From: an uncultured beta proteobacterium | GTDB taxonomy: Bacteria; Pseudomonadota; Gammaproteobacteria; Burkholderiales; Burkholderiaceae_C | Direction: 5' to 3' | Length of the DNA stretch: 13,321 bases | Assembly: GCA_903928325.1 (NCBI GenBank) | Contig: CAIYQF010000083.1 | Coordinates: 1-13,321 of the forward strand | Part shown: positions 6,165 through 13,321 of the stretch, one piece after another | How the letters are laid out: each line of letters starts with the position of its first letter | Numbering within the stretch: position 1 is the first letter of the stretch | Translations under genes and position numbers: made by a program | Notes under the pieces: generated by a model | Told to the model about the DNA's origin: nothing | What the model saw: the letters and a program-made list of their open reading frames with translations, nothing else | Database searches by the model: none

Positions 6165-7708
6165 TGGCCGCCCTGCTGACCACGCCCGAACACGCCGCCC
6201 AGTGGCTGCGCGCGCACGTGACCGGCGTGCTGGGCAGCGACAGCCGAACGCTGTGTCCAGGTGACGGCTTTGTGGCCACACCGGGGGCGCTGGCCGATGG
6301 ACGCAGTTTTGTGGGCCAGGCGCTCCAGCGCGGTGCTGCCGCCTGCTTGGTGGAAGCCCATGGCTTGGAAGCTTTTGGTGCGCACGGTAAGCGCGTGGCC
6401 GCGTATGCCGGCCTCAAGGCCGACGCCGGCCCGATTGCCGATGCGTTTTATGGCCACCCCTCAGATTCGCTTGCCGTGTTGGCCGTAACCGGCACCAATG
6501 GCAAAACGTCTACCGCCTGGTGGCTGGCCCAAGCACTCAACAAGTTGCAAAGCCGTGCCGCCACACCCTGCGCCGTGGTGGGCACGCTGGGCGTGGGCCT
6601 GCCACCCGCGGCCGATGCCGCCACGGGCATTGCCGACCCCCTGGCCGGCATGCACCCCACCGGCCTGACCACGCCGGACGCGGTAACGCTCCATTCCGCC
6701 TTGCACCGCTTTGCCCAACAGGGCGTGCGCGCCTGCGCACTGGAAGCCTCGTCCATCGGCATCGACGAAGGTCGCATGAACGGACTGCGCGTGCGCGTGG
6801 CCGTGTTCACCAACTTCACCCAAGACCACCTGGACTACCACGGCAGCATGCAAACCTATTGGGACGCCAAGCGCCGCCTATTTACCTGGCCGGGGCTGCA
6901 CAGTGCCGTCATCAACATCGACGACGCCCAGGGCGCTACGCTGGCCGAGTCCCTCGCACACGACGCACGTGGAGTGGAACTATGGACCACATCGGCCATG
7001 CGCAGCGCACGCCTGCAAGCGCAGAACGTCACGCAAACCGCCACCGGCTTGCGCTTTGACGTAGCCGAAGCAGGGCAAAGCATCCCTGTGCAAAGCCAGG
7101 TGCTGGGCAGCTACAACGTCAACAACCTGCTGGGCGTGCTGGCCGCGCTGCGCGCCGTGGGCGTGGAGCTGGCCGACGCGGTGGCCGCGTGCGAAGGGCT
7201 GCGTCCGGTGCCGGGCCGCTTGGAATGCATGGGTGGGGACCGTGAACCGCTGGTGGTGGTGGACTACGCCCACACGCCCGACGCCTTGGCCCAAACCCTG
7301 GACGCCCTGCGCCCGGCTGCCACGCAGCGCGGCGGGCGACTGTGGTGCGTGTTTGGCTGCGGAGGCGACCGCGACGCCGCCAAGCGCCCGCTGATGGGCG
7401 CGATCGCAGCGGCCAAGGCCGACCAGATTGTGCTCACCAGTGACAACCCGCGCTGCGAACAAGCTGGCGCCATTGTTTCGCAGATTCTGGTGGGCGTGGC
7501 CAGCCATACCAGTGCCGAGGTGCAGGTGGACCGGGGTGTCGCCATTGCGCAGACGATTGCCCGCGCGGCCGCAAACGATGTAATTTTGGTAGCGGGCAAG
7601 GGACACGAAGCAACCCAGGACATCGGTGGCATGAAAACCCCTTTTTCCGACCGCGACCACGCCCTGCGGGCCTTGCAAGCGCGCCCACACTGGGGGGCGA
7701 ACGCATGA
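6164..7708 (+). CDS. murE: UDP-MurNAc-L-Ala-D-Glu:meso-diaminopimelate ligase MurE
   Basis: MurE adds the third residue to the cytoplasmic peptidoglycan precursor using ATP. The 514-residue product (E. coli 495) has the Mur ligase P-loop G110-T-N-G-K-T115, the central F-T-N-F-T-Q-D-H-L-D-Y-H motif, and K236 in the D-A-K-R-R-L segment, at the position of the carbamylated lysine. The substrate-selecting motif D427-N-P-R430 predicts meso-diaminopimelate rather than lysine. Y-A-H-T-P-D and G-C-G-G-D-R-D also match the family. I chose ATG 6164, which overlaps the ftsI stop as TGATG and has GAGAG (6153-6157) 6 bases upstream; an in-frame TTG at 6161 is less likely. The 3' end overlaps murF by 4 bases. 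Confidence 0.96.
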   Translation: MAALLTTPEHAAQWLRAHVTGVLGSDSRTLCPGDGFVATPGALADGRSFVGQALQRGAAACLVEAHGLEAFGAHGKRVAAYAGLKADAGPIADAFYGHPSDSLAVLAVTGTNGKTSTAWWLAQALNKLQSRAATPCAVVGTLGVGLPPAADAATGIADPLAGMHPTGLTTPDAVTLHSALHRFAQQGVRACALEASSIGIDEGRMNGLRVRVAVFTNFTQDHLDYHGSMQTYWDAKRRLFTWPGLHSAVINIDDAQGATLAESLAHDARGVELWTTSAMRSARLQAQNVTQTATGLRFDVAEAGQSIPVQSQVLGSYNVNNLLGVLAALRAVGVELADAVAACEGLRPVPGRLECMGGDREPLVVVDYAHTPDALAQTLDALRPAATQRGGRLWCVFGCGGDRDAAKRPLMGAIAAAKADQIVLTSDNPRCEQAGAIVSQILVGVASHTSAEVQVDRGVAIAQTIARAAANDVILVAGKGHEATQDIGGMKTPFSDRDHALRALQARPHWGANA

Positions 7709-9192
7709 CCACCAGCCTGATGACGCTGGGCCAAGTAGCCCAGTGGCTTGCCCACAGCGACCACGCCGCAAGCGTGCCGCGAGCGGTGCATGGCGACGCA
7801 GTCACCCCAATTGCGCGCGTGCACACCGACACCCGTAGCATCGCCCCAGGCGACCTGTTTGTCGCCCTGCATGGCGAAACCTTCGACGCCAACACGCTGC
7901 TGCACCAGGCCCAGGCGCAAGGCGCCGCCGCCGTGGTGTGCCGCAGCGCCCTGGCGGCTGAACTGTTGCCGCTTGGCCTACCACGCATTGAGGTGCCCGA
8001 CACCCTGGTGGCGCTGGGGCAGCTGGCCCGCGCCTGGCGAACGCAGTTTGTGCTGCCACTGATTGCCGTGACCGGCAGCAACGGCAAGACCACGGTCACG
8101 CAGATGATCGCGTCCATCTTGCAAGCGCACGCAAGCGGCGACGCCAGCCTGGCCACCCAGGGCAATCTGAACAACGATATCGGCGTGCCGCTGACGCTCT
8201 TGCGCCTGCGCGCCCACCACCGCATCGCCGTCGTCGAGTTGGGCATGAACCATCCAGGGGAAATCGCCGCCCTGGCTGCACTGGCGCAGCCCACGGTGGC
8301 GCTGGTGAACAACGCCCAGCGCGAGCACCTGGAGTTCATGCACACGGTGGACGCCGTGGCCACGGAGAACGGCGCAGTCATCAGCGCCCTGGCGCCCTTG
8401 GGTTGCGCGGTGTTTCCGCTGGACGACACCTACACCGCGCTGTGGCAAGGCAGGGCAGGCACGCGCCGCACGCTAGGCTTTGGTGCACAGGCCAGCAGCG
8501 GTGACGCCGTGGTGGGGCACAGCGCACACTGGACGGATGGCGCCTGGGACGTGCAAGCCCAAGCCACCGTGGGTGGGCACACCACCGTGCTGCGCTACCG
8601 CCTGGCCGTTGCAGGCCAACACAATGTGCGCAACTCTTGGGCCGCTGCCGCCTGCGCTTGGGCTGCTGGCGTACCCGCCGGGGCCATTGAACAGGGCTTG
8701 TCGGCGTTTGTCCCGGTCAAAGGGCGCTCGCGTGCGCTGTCGCTGACACTGGCCGGACGCACCGTGACGGTGGTGGACGACAGCTACAACGCCAACCCTG
8801 ACTCGGTGCGCGCGGCCATCGACGTGCTCGCCGCCTTGCCTGCACCGCGCTTATTGGTTCTGGGGGACATGGGCGAAGTTGGCCACCAAGGCGCTCACTT
8901 TCACGCCGAAGCCGGCAGCTATGCGCACGCGTGCGGGATAGAGCATCTGATGGCCACCGGTGCGTTGAGCCAATCCACTGTGGCCGCTTTCTCCCAAGGG
9001 TCGGGCAGCGGGCAGCACCATACCGATATGGAGGCGTTGTGCGCGGCCCTGGCCGCGTGCGTGCCGGGCGTCCACAGCGTGCTAGTCAAAGGCTCGCGCT
9101 TTATGCGCATGGAGCGCGTCATCGCCGCCCTGCAGGCAATGGCACAGCCTGCACCCGCTGCCAGCACACCGGAGTTAAGCCATGCGCTTTAA
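7705..9192 (+). CDS. murF: UDP-MurNAc-tripeptide:D-alanyl-D-alanine ligase MurF
   Basis: MurF adds D-Ala-D-Ala to the UDP-MurNAc-tripeptide, completing the soluble pentapeptide precursor. At 495 residues it is longer than the E. coli enzyme (452). It has the N-terminal substrate motif D-T-R-S-I-A-P-G-D-L-F-V-A-L, the P-loop G124-S-N-G-K-T-T130, and the family blocks G-N-L-N-N-D-I-G-V-P and E-L-G-M-N-H-P-G-E-I. The D358-D-S-Y-N-A-N-P-D-S367 motif precedes V-L-G-D-M-G-E-V-G. The ATG overlaps the murE stop (ATGA) behind a G-rich ribosome binding site (GGGGGG at 7692-7697). A 21-base gap separates it from mraY. Confidence 0.96.
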   Translation: MTTSLMTLGQVAQWLAHSDHAASVPRAVHGDAVTPIARVHTDTRSIAPGDLFVALHGETFDANTLLHQAQAQGAAAVVCRSALAAELLPLGLPRIEVPDTLVALGQLARAWRTQFVLPLIAVTGSNGKTTVTQMIASILQAHASGDASLATQGNLNNDIGVPLTLLRLRAHHRIAVVELGMNHPGEIAALAALAQPTVALVNNAQREHLEFMHTVDAVATENGAVISALAPLGCAVFPLDDTYTALWQGRAGTRRTLGFGAQASSGDAVVGHSAHWTDGAWDVQAQATVGGHTTVLRYRLAVAGQHNVRNSWAAAACAWAAGVPAGAIEQGLSAFVPVKGRSRALSLTLAGRTVTVVDDSYNANPDSVRAAIDVLAALPAPRLLVLGDMGEVGHQGAHFHAEAGSYAHACGIEHLMATGALSQSTVAAFSQGSGSGQHHTDMEALCAALAACVPGVHSVLVKGSRFMRMERVIAALQAMAQPAPAASTPELSHAL

Positions 9193-9213
9193 GCAAGTCG
9201 CGGGAGCACGCCT

Positions 9214-10392
9214 ATGCTGCTGAACCTGGCGCAATGGATGCAAGGCCTGTACCCGGAACTGGGCTATTTGCGCGTCTTCCAGTACCTGACGTTTCGCGGC
9301 GTGATGGCTGCGCTGACCGCGCTGCTGATCGGCCTGGCAGCGGGCCCGGCGGTGATTCGCCACCTCGCCGCCTTAAAAATTGGCCAGCCCATACGCGGCT
9401 ACGCCATGGAGTCGCACCTGGTCAAAAGCGGAACCCCCACCATGGGTGGTGTGCTGATTTTGATTTCCATTACCAGCGCCACGCTGCTGTGGGCCGACTG
9501 GAGCAACCGCTTTATCTGGATCGCGCTGGCCGTGACGCTGGGCTTTGGCGCCATTGGCTGGGTTGACGACTGGCGCAAGGTGGTCAACAAAGACCCCGAG
9601 GGCATGCATTCGCGCGAGAAGTACTTTTGGCAATCGCTTATCGGCGTGCTGGCCGCGCTGTACCTGGTGTTTAGCATTTCCGAAATATCCAATGCGCGCG
9701 TGCTGGAGCTGTTTTACAACTGGGTGCGTTCGGGCTTTGATGTGAACCTGCCGCCCAAGGCCGGTTTGCTCTTGCCATTCATCAAAGAAATCAGCTACCC
9801 CCTGGGTGTGCTGGGTTTTGTGGTACTGACCTATCTGGTGATTGTGGGCTCGAGCAACGCGGTGAACCTGACCGACGGCCTGGACGGCCTGGCCATCATG
9901 CCGGTGGTGATGGTGGGCTCGGCGCTGGGCGTGTTTGCCTACGTGACCGGCAGCGTGGTGTTTTCGCGCTACCTGTTTTTGCCGCACATCCCAGGCGCGG
10001 GCGAACTGTTGATCTTTTGCTCAGCCATTGCGGGGGCTGGCTTGGCGTTTTTGTGGTTTAACACCCACCCGGCTCAGGTGTTTATGGGTGATGTAGGTGC
10101 GCTGGCCTTGGGCGCCGCGCTGGGCACGGTGGCCGTGATCGTGCGCCAGGAGATTGTGCTGGCCATCATGGGCGGCGTGTTCGTTGCGGAAGCCGTCTCA
10201 GTGATGCTGCAGGTGATGTACTTCAAGTACACCCGCAGGAAGTTTGGCGAGGGTCGGCGGCTGTTCATGATGGCGCCCCTGCACCACCATTTTGAGAAGC
10301 TGGGCTGGAAGGAAACGCAGGTCGTGGTGCGTTTTTGGATCATCACCATGCTGTTGTGCCTGCTGGGCCTGTCGACCCTGAAGCTGAGGTAG
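9214..10392 (+). CDS. mraY: Phospho-N-acetylmuramoyl-pentapeptide transferase MraY
   Basis: MraY moves phospho-MurNAc-pentapeptide from UDP to undecaprenyl phosphate in the inner membrane, forming lipid I. The 392-residue, multi-spanning protein is longer than the E. coli enzyme (360); a segment around residues 155-195 accounts for much of this, as in other betaproteobacteria. Key motifs are intact: T-P-T-M-G-G, the aspartate pair D118-D119 in G-W-V-D-D-W, N-L-T-D221-G-L-D224-G-L-A, D293 in F-M-G-D-V-G-A-L, and the H357-H-H359 triad in A-P-L-H-H-H-F-E. ATG 9214 follows GGGAG (9202-9206) by 7 bases. This is the widest gap inside the operon (21 bases from murF), and it carries its own ribosome binding site. 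murD begins 2 bases after the TAG stop. Confidence 0.97.
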   Translation: MLLNLAQWMQGLYPELGYLRVFQYLTFRGVMAALTALLIGLAAGPAVIRHLAALKIGQPIRGYAMESHLVKSGTPTMGGVLILISITSATLLWADWSNRFIWIALAVTLGFGAIGWVDDWRKVVNKDPEGMHSREKYFWQSLIGVLAALYLVFSISEISNARVLELFYNWVRSGFDVNLPPKAGLLLPFIKEISYPLGVLGFVVLTYLVIVGSSNAVNLTDGLDGLAIMPVVMVGSALGVFAYVTGSVVFSRYLFLPHIPGAGELLIFCSAIAGAGLAFLWFNTHPAQVFMGDVGALALGAALGTVAVIVRQEIVLAIMGGVFVAEAVSVMLQVMYFKYTRRKFGEGRRLFMMAPLHHHFEKLGWKETQVVVRFWIITMLLCLLGLSTLKLR

Positions 10393-10394
10393 CC

Positions 10395-11927
10395 ATGCAC
10401 ACGCTTCACGGTCTCAAGGTGCTGGTGCTGGGCTTGGGTGCGTCCGGCCTGGCCATGGCACGCTGGTGCAACCGCCAGGGCGCGCAAGTGAGCGTGCTCG
10501 ACACACGCCCCGCACCGCCCCAGGCCCAGGCGCTGGCGCAGCTGGTGCCGGCTGTGCGCTTGCTGCACAGCAGCCTGCGAGCCGAGGTCTTGGATGAGAC
10601 CGGCGCCCAGGCCGTCTTCATCAGCCCCGGCCTGTCCCCGGCACAAGTGCAGCCCGTGGTGGACGCGGCGCTGCAGCGCGCAATTGCGGTGGGCAGCGAA
10701 ATCACGCTCTTTGCCCAGGCCTTGCTGGACTTGCAATTGCAAACGCCTGGCGAACCCGAGCATGGCACACCCCAGGTGCTCGCCATTACCGGCACCAACG
10801 GCAAAACAACGGTGACATCACTCACTGGCGCACTGGTGCGACGCGCGGGAAAAACCGTGGCAGTGGCCGGCAATATCGGCCCGACCCTGCTCGACACCCT
10901 GACGCACGCCATCGACACCGAAACCCTGCCGCAGGTGTGGGTGCTGGAGTTGTCGAGCTTTCAGCTGCACTACGCCCAGGACTTTGAGCCCACGGCAGCG
11001 GTGGTGCTGAACCTGAGCCAAGACCATTTGGACTGGCACCCCGACTTGGCCGATTACGCCCGCTGCAAGGCCCAAATTTTTGGCAAAAACACGCTCATGG
11101 TGCTCAACCAAGACGATGAAGCCGTAATGGCCATGCTGCCCGCGCCGTTGCGCTCCAAACAGGGCGTCCAATTGCGCGAGCACATTTGTTTTGGCGCACA
11201 AGCCCCCAGCCGCGCCGGTGACTACGGTCTGGAACAGACCAACGGCATGGTCTGGCTGGTGCGTGCCATGCCCGCCGACGAGTCCCTGAAAAAAGGCCGC
11301 CAAGCGCAGGCCCAAGAGCTGCATATCCAGCGCCTGATGCCCGCCGATGCCCTGCGCATTCACGGTCGCCACAACGCCTGCAACGCGCTGGCTGCGCTGG
11401 CTTTGGCCACCTCAGCGGGGTGTGCCATAGGCCCGCTGCTTTACGGGCTGCGCGACTTTGCGGGCGAGCCGCATCGCCTGCAGTCAATCGGCATGCTCGA
11501 CGGCGTGGAGTACTTTGACGACAGCAAAGGAACCAACGTGGGTGCCACCGTGGCCGCCTTGGGCAGCCTGGGGCTCGAGCGCAAGTTGGTAGTCATCCTA
11601 GGCGGCCAAGGCAAGGGGCAAGACTTTGGCCCCTTGGCCGAACCAGTGCGCCGCTTCGCGCGCGCGGTGGTGCTGATCGGCCGCGACGCCGCCTTGATCG
11701 GCCAGGCGCTCGGCGGAACTGGCGTGCCCCAGGCCATGGCGGAGTCGATGAAAGATGCGGTGGAGCTCGCCAGCGCCAGTGCCCACACCGGAGACGCCGT
11801 GCTGATGTCGCCGGCCTGCGCCAGCTTGGACATGTTCCGGGACTATGGGCACCGCGCCCAGGTATTTTGCGACGCCGTACGCGCCCACGCACTTGCCCAC
11901 GGCAACGGGCTGGAGTGGGTCGCATGA
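10395..11927 (+). CDS. murD: UDP-N-acetylmuramoyl-L-alanine:D-glutamate ligase MurD
   Basis: MurD adds D-glutamate to UDP-MurNAc-L-Ala in the cytoplasm. The protein starts with a Rossmann-type nucleotide-sugar motif (V-L-V-L-G-L-G-A-S-G) and has the P-loop G133-T-N-G-K-T138, E-L-S-S-F-Q-L, and N-L-S-Q-D-H-L-D-W-H. K225 in A-R-C-K-A-Q sits at the carbamylated lysine position. G-R-H-N-A-C-N, D-D-S-K-G-T-N, and S-P-A-C-A-S-L-D-M-F complete the family set. At 510 residues it exceeds E. coli MurD (438), partly through an insertion at about residues 275-310 in the central domain; betaproteobacterial MurD proteins are commonly long. I chose ATG 10395, with GAGG (10386-10389) 5 bases upstream; a longer in-frame reading from 10335 would lie inside mraY. 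The 3' end overlaps ftsW by 4 bases. Confidence 0.96.
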   Translation: MHTLHGLKVLVLGLGASGLAMARWCNRQGAQVSVLDTRPAPPQAQALAQLVPAVRLLHSSLRAEVLDETGAQAVFISPGLSPAQVQPVVDAALQRAIAVGSEITLFAQALLDLQLQTPGEPEHGTPQVLAITGTNGKTTVTSLTGALVRRAGKTVAVAGNIGPTLLDTLTHAIDTETLPQVWVLELSSFQLHYAQDFEPTAAVVLNLSQDHLDWHPDLADYARCKAQIFGKNTLMVLNQDDEAVMAMLPAPLRSKQGVQLREHICFGAQAPSRAGDYGLEQTNGMVWLVRAMPADESLKKGRQAQAQELHIQRLMPADALRIHGRHNACNALAALALATSAGCAIGPLLYGLRDFAGEPHRLQSIGMLDGVEYFDDSKGTNVGATVAALGSLGLERKLVVILGGQGKGQDFGPLAEPVRRFARAVVLIGRDAALIGQALGGTGVPQAMAESMKDAVELASASAHTGDAVLMSPACASLDMFRDYGHRAQVFCDAVRAHALAHGNGLEWVA

Positions 11928-13177
11928 ACCCCATGACCGCATTTTTCGCCCACTGGTTCAAGCCGCCAACGCCAGCAATCGACGCGCTGCCGGTGCAGTT
12001 GGGGCGGCGCACAAGCTACAGCAGCGCGCCCAGGGTGGAGCGCTTGCGCTCGTTTGACCAGGGCTTGGTGGCAGTGGTCTCGCTGCTGGTGGTCTGGGGC
12101 GCGGTAATGGTGTATTCAGCCACCATTGCCATGCCGGACAACCCGCGTTTTTCCAACTACACGCACAACTACTTCCTGGTGCGCCACCTCTTTGCGATCG
12201 CACTGGCGGTGGTGGTGGCGGCGATCTCGTTTCAGGTTTCCGTGGAAACGTGGGAACGCATCGCCCCGCTGTTGTTCATCGTCTCATTGGTGTTGCTGGT
12301 GGCGGTGCTCTTGCCGTTTATTGGCAAAGGGGTCAATGGCGCGCGGCGCTGGATATCCCTGGGCGTGATGAACTTTCAGCCCTCAGAGCTGGCCAAGTTT
12401 TCTGCCGTGGTGTATGCCTCGGGTTATATGGTGCGCAAGATGGATGTCAAAGAGGACTTCCTCAAAGCCGTCTGGCCCATGGCCGCCGCCGTGGGCATCA
12501 TGGGCACCTTGCTGTTGGCCGAACCCGATATGGGCGCCTTCATGGTGATTGCGGTCATTGCCATGGGCATATTGTTTTTGGGCGGTGTCAACGCCCGCAT
12601 GTTCTTCTTGATATCGAGCGTACTGGTTGGGGCGTTCGCCATGATGATTGCGTTCAACGACTACCGCCGTGCGCGCATTTTTGCCTACCTGGACCCCTGG
12701 AGCGAGCACAACGCGCTGGGCAAGGGCTACCAGCTCACGCACTCGCTGATCGCCATTGGGCGTGGCGAAATATTTGGTGTGGGTTTGGGCGGCAGCGTGG
12801 AAAAACTGCACTGGCTTCCTGAGGCACATACCGACTTTTTGCTCGCCGTGATTGGCGAAGAGTTTGGACTCGTGGGCGTGCTGCTGCTGCTGGGCCTGTT
12901 TTTGTGGATGACGCGGCGCATCATGCACATTGGTCGCCAGGCCGTGGCGCTGGACCGCGTGTTTGCTGGGCTGGTGGCACAGGGCGTGGGCATCTGGATG
13001 GGTTTTCAGGCCTTTATCAACATGGGCGTGAACTTGGGCGCGCTGCCCACCAAGGGCTTGACGCTGCCACTGATGAGCTATGGCGGATCGGCTATTTTGA
13101 TCAACCTGGTCGCGCTGGCCCTGGTGCTGCGCATTGACTATGAAAACCGCCAGATGATGCAAGGGGGCCGGGCATGA
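11924..13177 (+). CDS. ftsW: Peptidoglycan glycosyltransferase FtsW (SEDS family)
   Basis: FtsW polymerises lipid II into septal glycan strands in complex with FtsI. The 417-residue polytopic membrane protein (E. coli 414) has a cytoplasmic N-terminal tail of about 45 residues and a first membrane helix at about 48-66 ending in V-M-V-Y-S-A. SEDS hallmarks are present: K-G-V-N-G-A-R-R-W-I and F-Q-P-S-E-L-A-K in the first half, and W-L-P-E-A-H-T-D304-F in the large extracellular loop, with the catalytic aspartate. The C-terminal G-L-T-L-P-L-M-S-Y-G-G-S motif is also intact. ATG 11924 overlaps the murD stop and follows GGAG (11912-11915) by 8 bases. A second ATG at 11933 is possible but has poorer spacing. 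An upstream in-frame reading from 11867 lies inside murD and is not supported. Confidence 0.97.
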   Translation: MNPMTAFFAHWFKPPTPAIDALPVQLGRRTSYSSAPRVERLRSFDQGLVAVVSLLVVWGAVMVYSATIAMPDNPRFSNYTHNYFLVRHLFAIALAVVVAAISFQVSVETWERIAPLLFIVSLVLLVAVLLPFIGKGVNGARRWISLGVMNFQPSELAKFSAVVYASGYMVRKMDVKEDFLKAVWPMAAAVGIMGTLLLAEPDMGAFMVIAVIAMGILFLGGVNARMFFLISSVLVGAFAMMIAFNDYRRARIFAYLDPWSEHNALGKGYQLTHSLIAIGRGEIFGVGLGGSVEKLHWLPEAHTDFLLAVIGEEFGLVGVLLLLGLFLWMTRRIMHIGRQAVALDRVFAGLVAQGVGIWMGFQAFINMGVNLGALPTKGLTLPLMSYGGSAILINLVALALVLRIDYENRQMMQGGRA

Positions 13178-13321
13178 GCGCGCCCCTGAAGCGTAATGGC
13201 AGGCCTGCGCCGTGTGCGCTGGTCATGGCCGCAGGGACCGGCGGACACATCTTCCCCGGCCTGGCGGCCGCGCAGGCCTTGCGCGACAAGGGCTGGCGCG
13301 TGCACTGGCTGGGCGCGCCCG
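13174..13321 (+). CDS. murG: MurG, lipid II-forming N-acetylglucosaminyltransferase (N-terminal part only; cut by window end)
   Basis: MurG transfers GlcNAc from UDP-GlcNAc to lipid I at the cytoplasmic membrane face. Only the first 49 residues are in the window. They include the first glycine-rich loop, M-A-A-G-T-G-G-H-I-F-P-G-L-A, at about residues 18-31, which binds the lipid-linked acceptor and diphosphate. The usual family form is M-A-G-G-T-G-G-H, so the first glycine of the pair is alanine here. The R-V-H-W-L-G-A-P strand also matches. The ATG overlaps the ftsW stop by 4 bases, following GGGGG (13163-13167), and the gene sits exactly where murG is expected. Confidence 0.93.
   Translation, partial: MSAPLKRNGRPAPCALVMAAGTGGHIFPGLAAAQALRDKGWRVHWLGAP

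Noticed and set aside
6980..8429. Long minus-strand open frames across murE and murF (for example 6980-7771 and 7434-8429)
   Set aside because: They are shadows of the GC-rich coding strand, low in motif content and overlapping each other and two certain genes.
10335..10394. N-terminal extension of murD into mraY
   Set aside because: The added residues match no part of MurD; ATG 10395, right after the mraY stop, has a GAGG and starts just before the Rossmann strand.
11867..11923. N-terminal extension of ftsW into murD
   Set aside because: The added Arg/Pro-rich residues are the murD 3' end read in another frame; ATG 11924 has an ATGA overlap and a GGAG.
1..13321. Mobile element, defence system or biosynthetic island
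   Set aside because: No transposase, integrase, terminal repeats, tRNA or unusual composition was seen; gene order is the standard dcw order.

Overview
The window is the front half of a division and cell wall (dcw) gene cluster from a high-GC betaproteobacterium. Protein style (DksA with a Lys/Ala/Pro-rich tail, a 142-residue MraZ, a 392-residue MraY, long MurD and MurF) points to the Burkholderiales, most likely the Comamonadaceae (Rhodoferax/Polaromonas-like). The genus is an inference and was not tested against a database. All genes lie on the + strand.

Region 1 (1-2480) has two genes upstream of the cluster. The first is a DksA-type RNA polymerase-binding protein, cut by the left edge, with a long basic tail and only one of the four usual zinc cysteines. 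The second is a 497-residue protein that I read as a double-STAS protein of a type seen in Burkholderiales. It carries two copies of a module: a short helical signature (F-x-x-A-x-L-[DE]-Y ... P-x-W) followed by a STAS-like domain. Its function is unknown.

Region 2 (2481-2765) is a 285-base non-coding stretch. It holds weak hairpins just after the STAS gene, an AT-rich block, and four direct repeats at an exact 10-bp period with an AGTG core. The repeats sit about 50 bases before mraZ and look like the MraZ operator controlling the cluster.

Region 3 (2766-13321) is a tightly packed operon: mraZ, rsmH, ftsL, ftsI, murE, murF, mraY, murD, ftsW and the start of murG. Most junctions are 4-base ATGA or 1-base TGATG overlaps; the only gaps are 8, 21 and 2 bases. 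MurE, MurF and MurD build the UDP-MurNAc-pentapeptide. The DNPR motif in MurE predicts meso-diaminopimelate in the peptide. MraY loads the product on undecaprenyl phosphate to give lipid I, and MurG makes lipid II. FtsW and FtsI polymerise and cross-link septal peptidoglycan, and FtsL links them to the divisome. MraZ and RsmH are the conserved regulator and 16S rRNA methyltransferase at the cluster head. Gene order is the classical one, and every core enzyme keeps its catalytic motifs.

I see no mobile element, CRISPR array, tRNA, rRNA or obvious new multi-gene system. The least understood parts are the duplicated STAS protein and the operator repeats.
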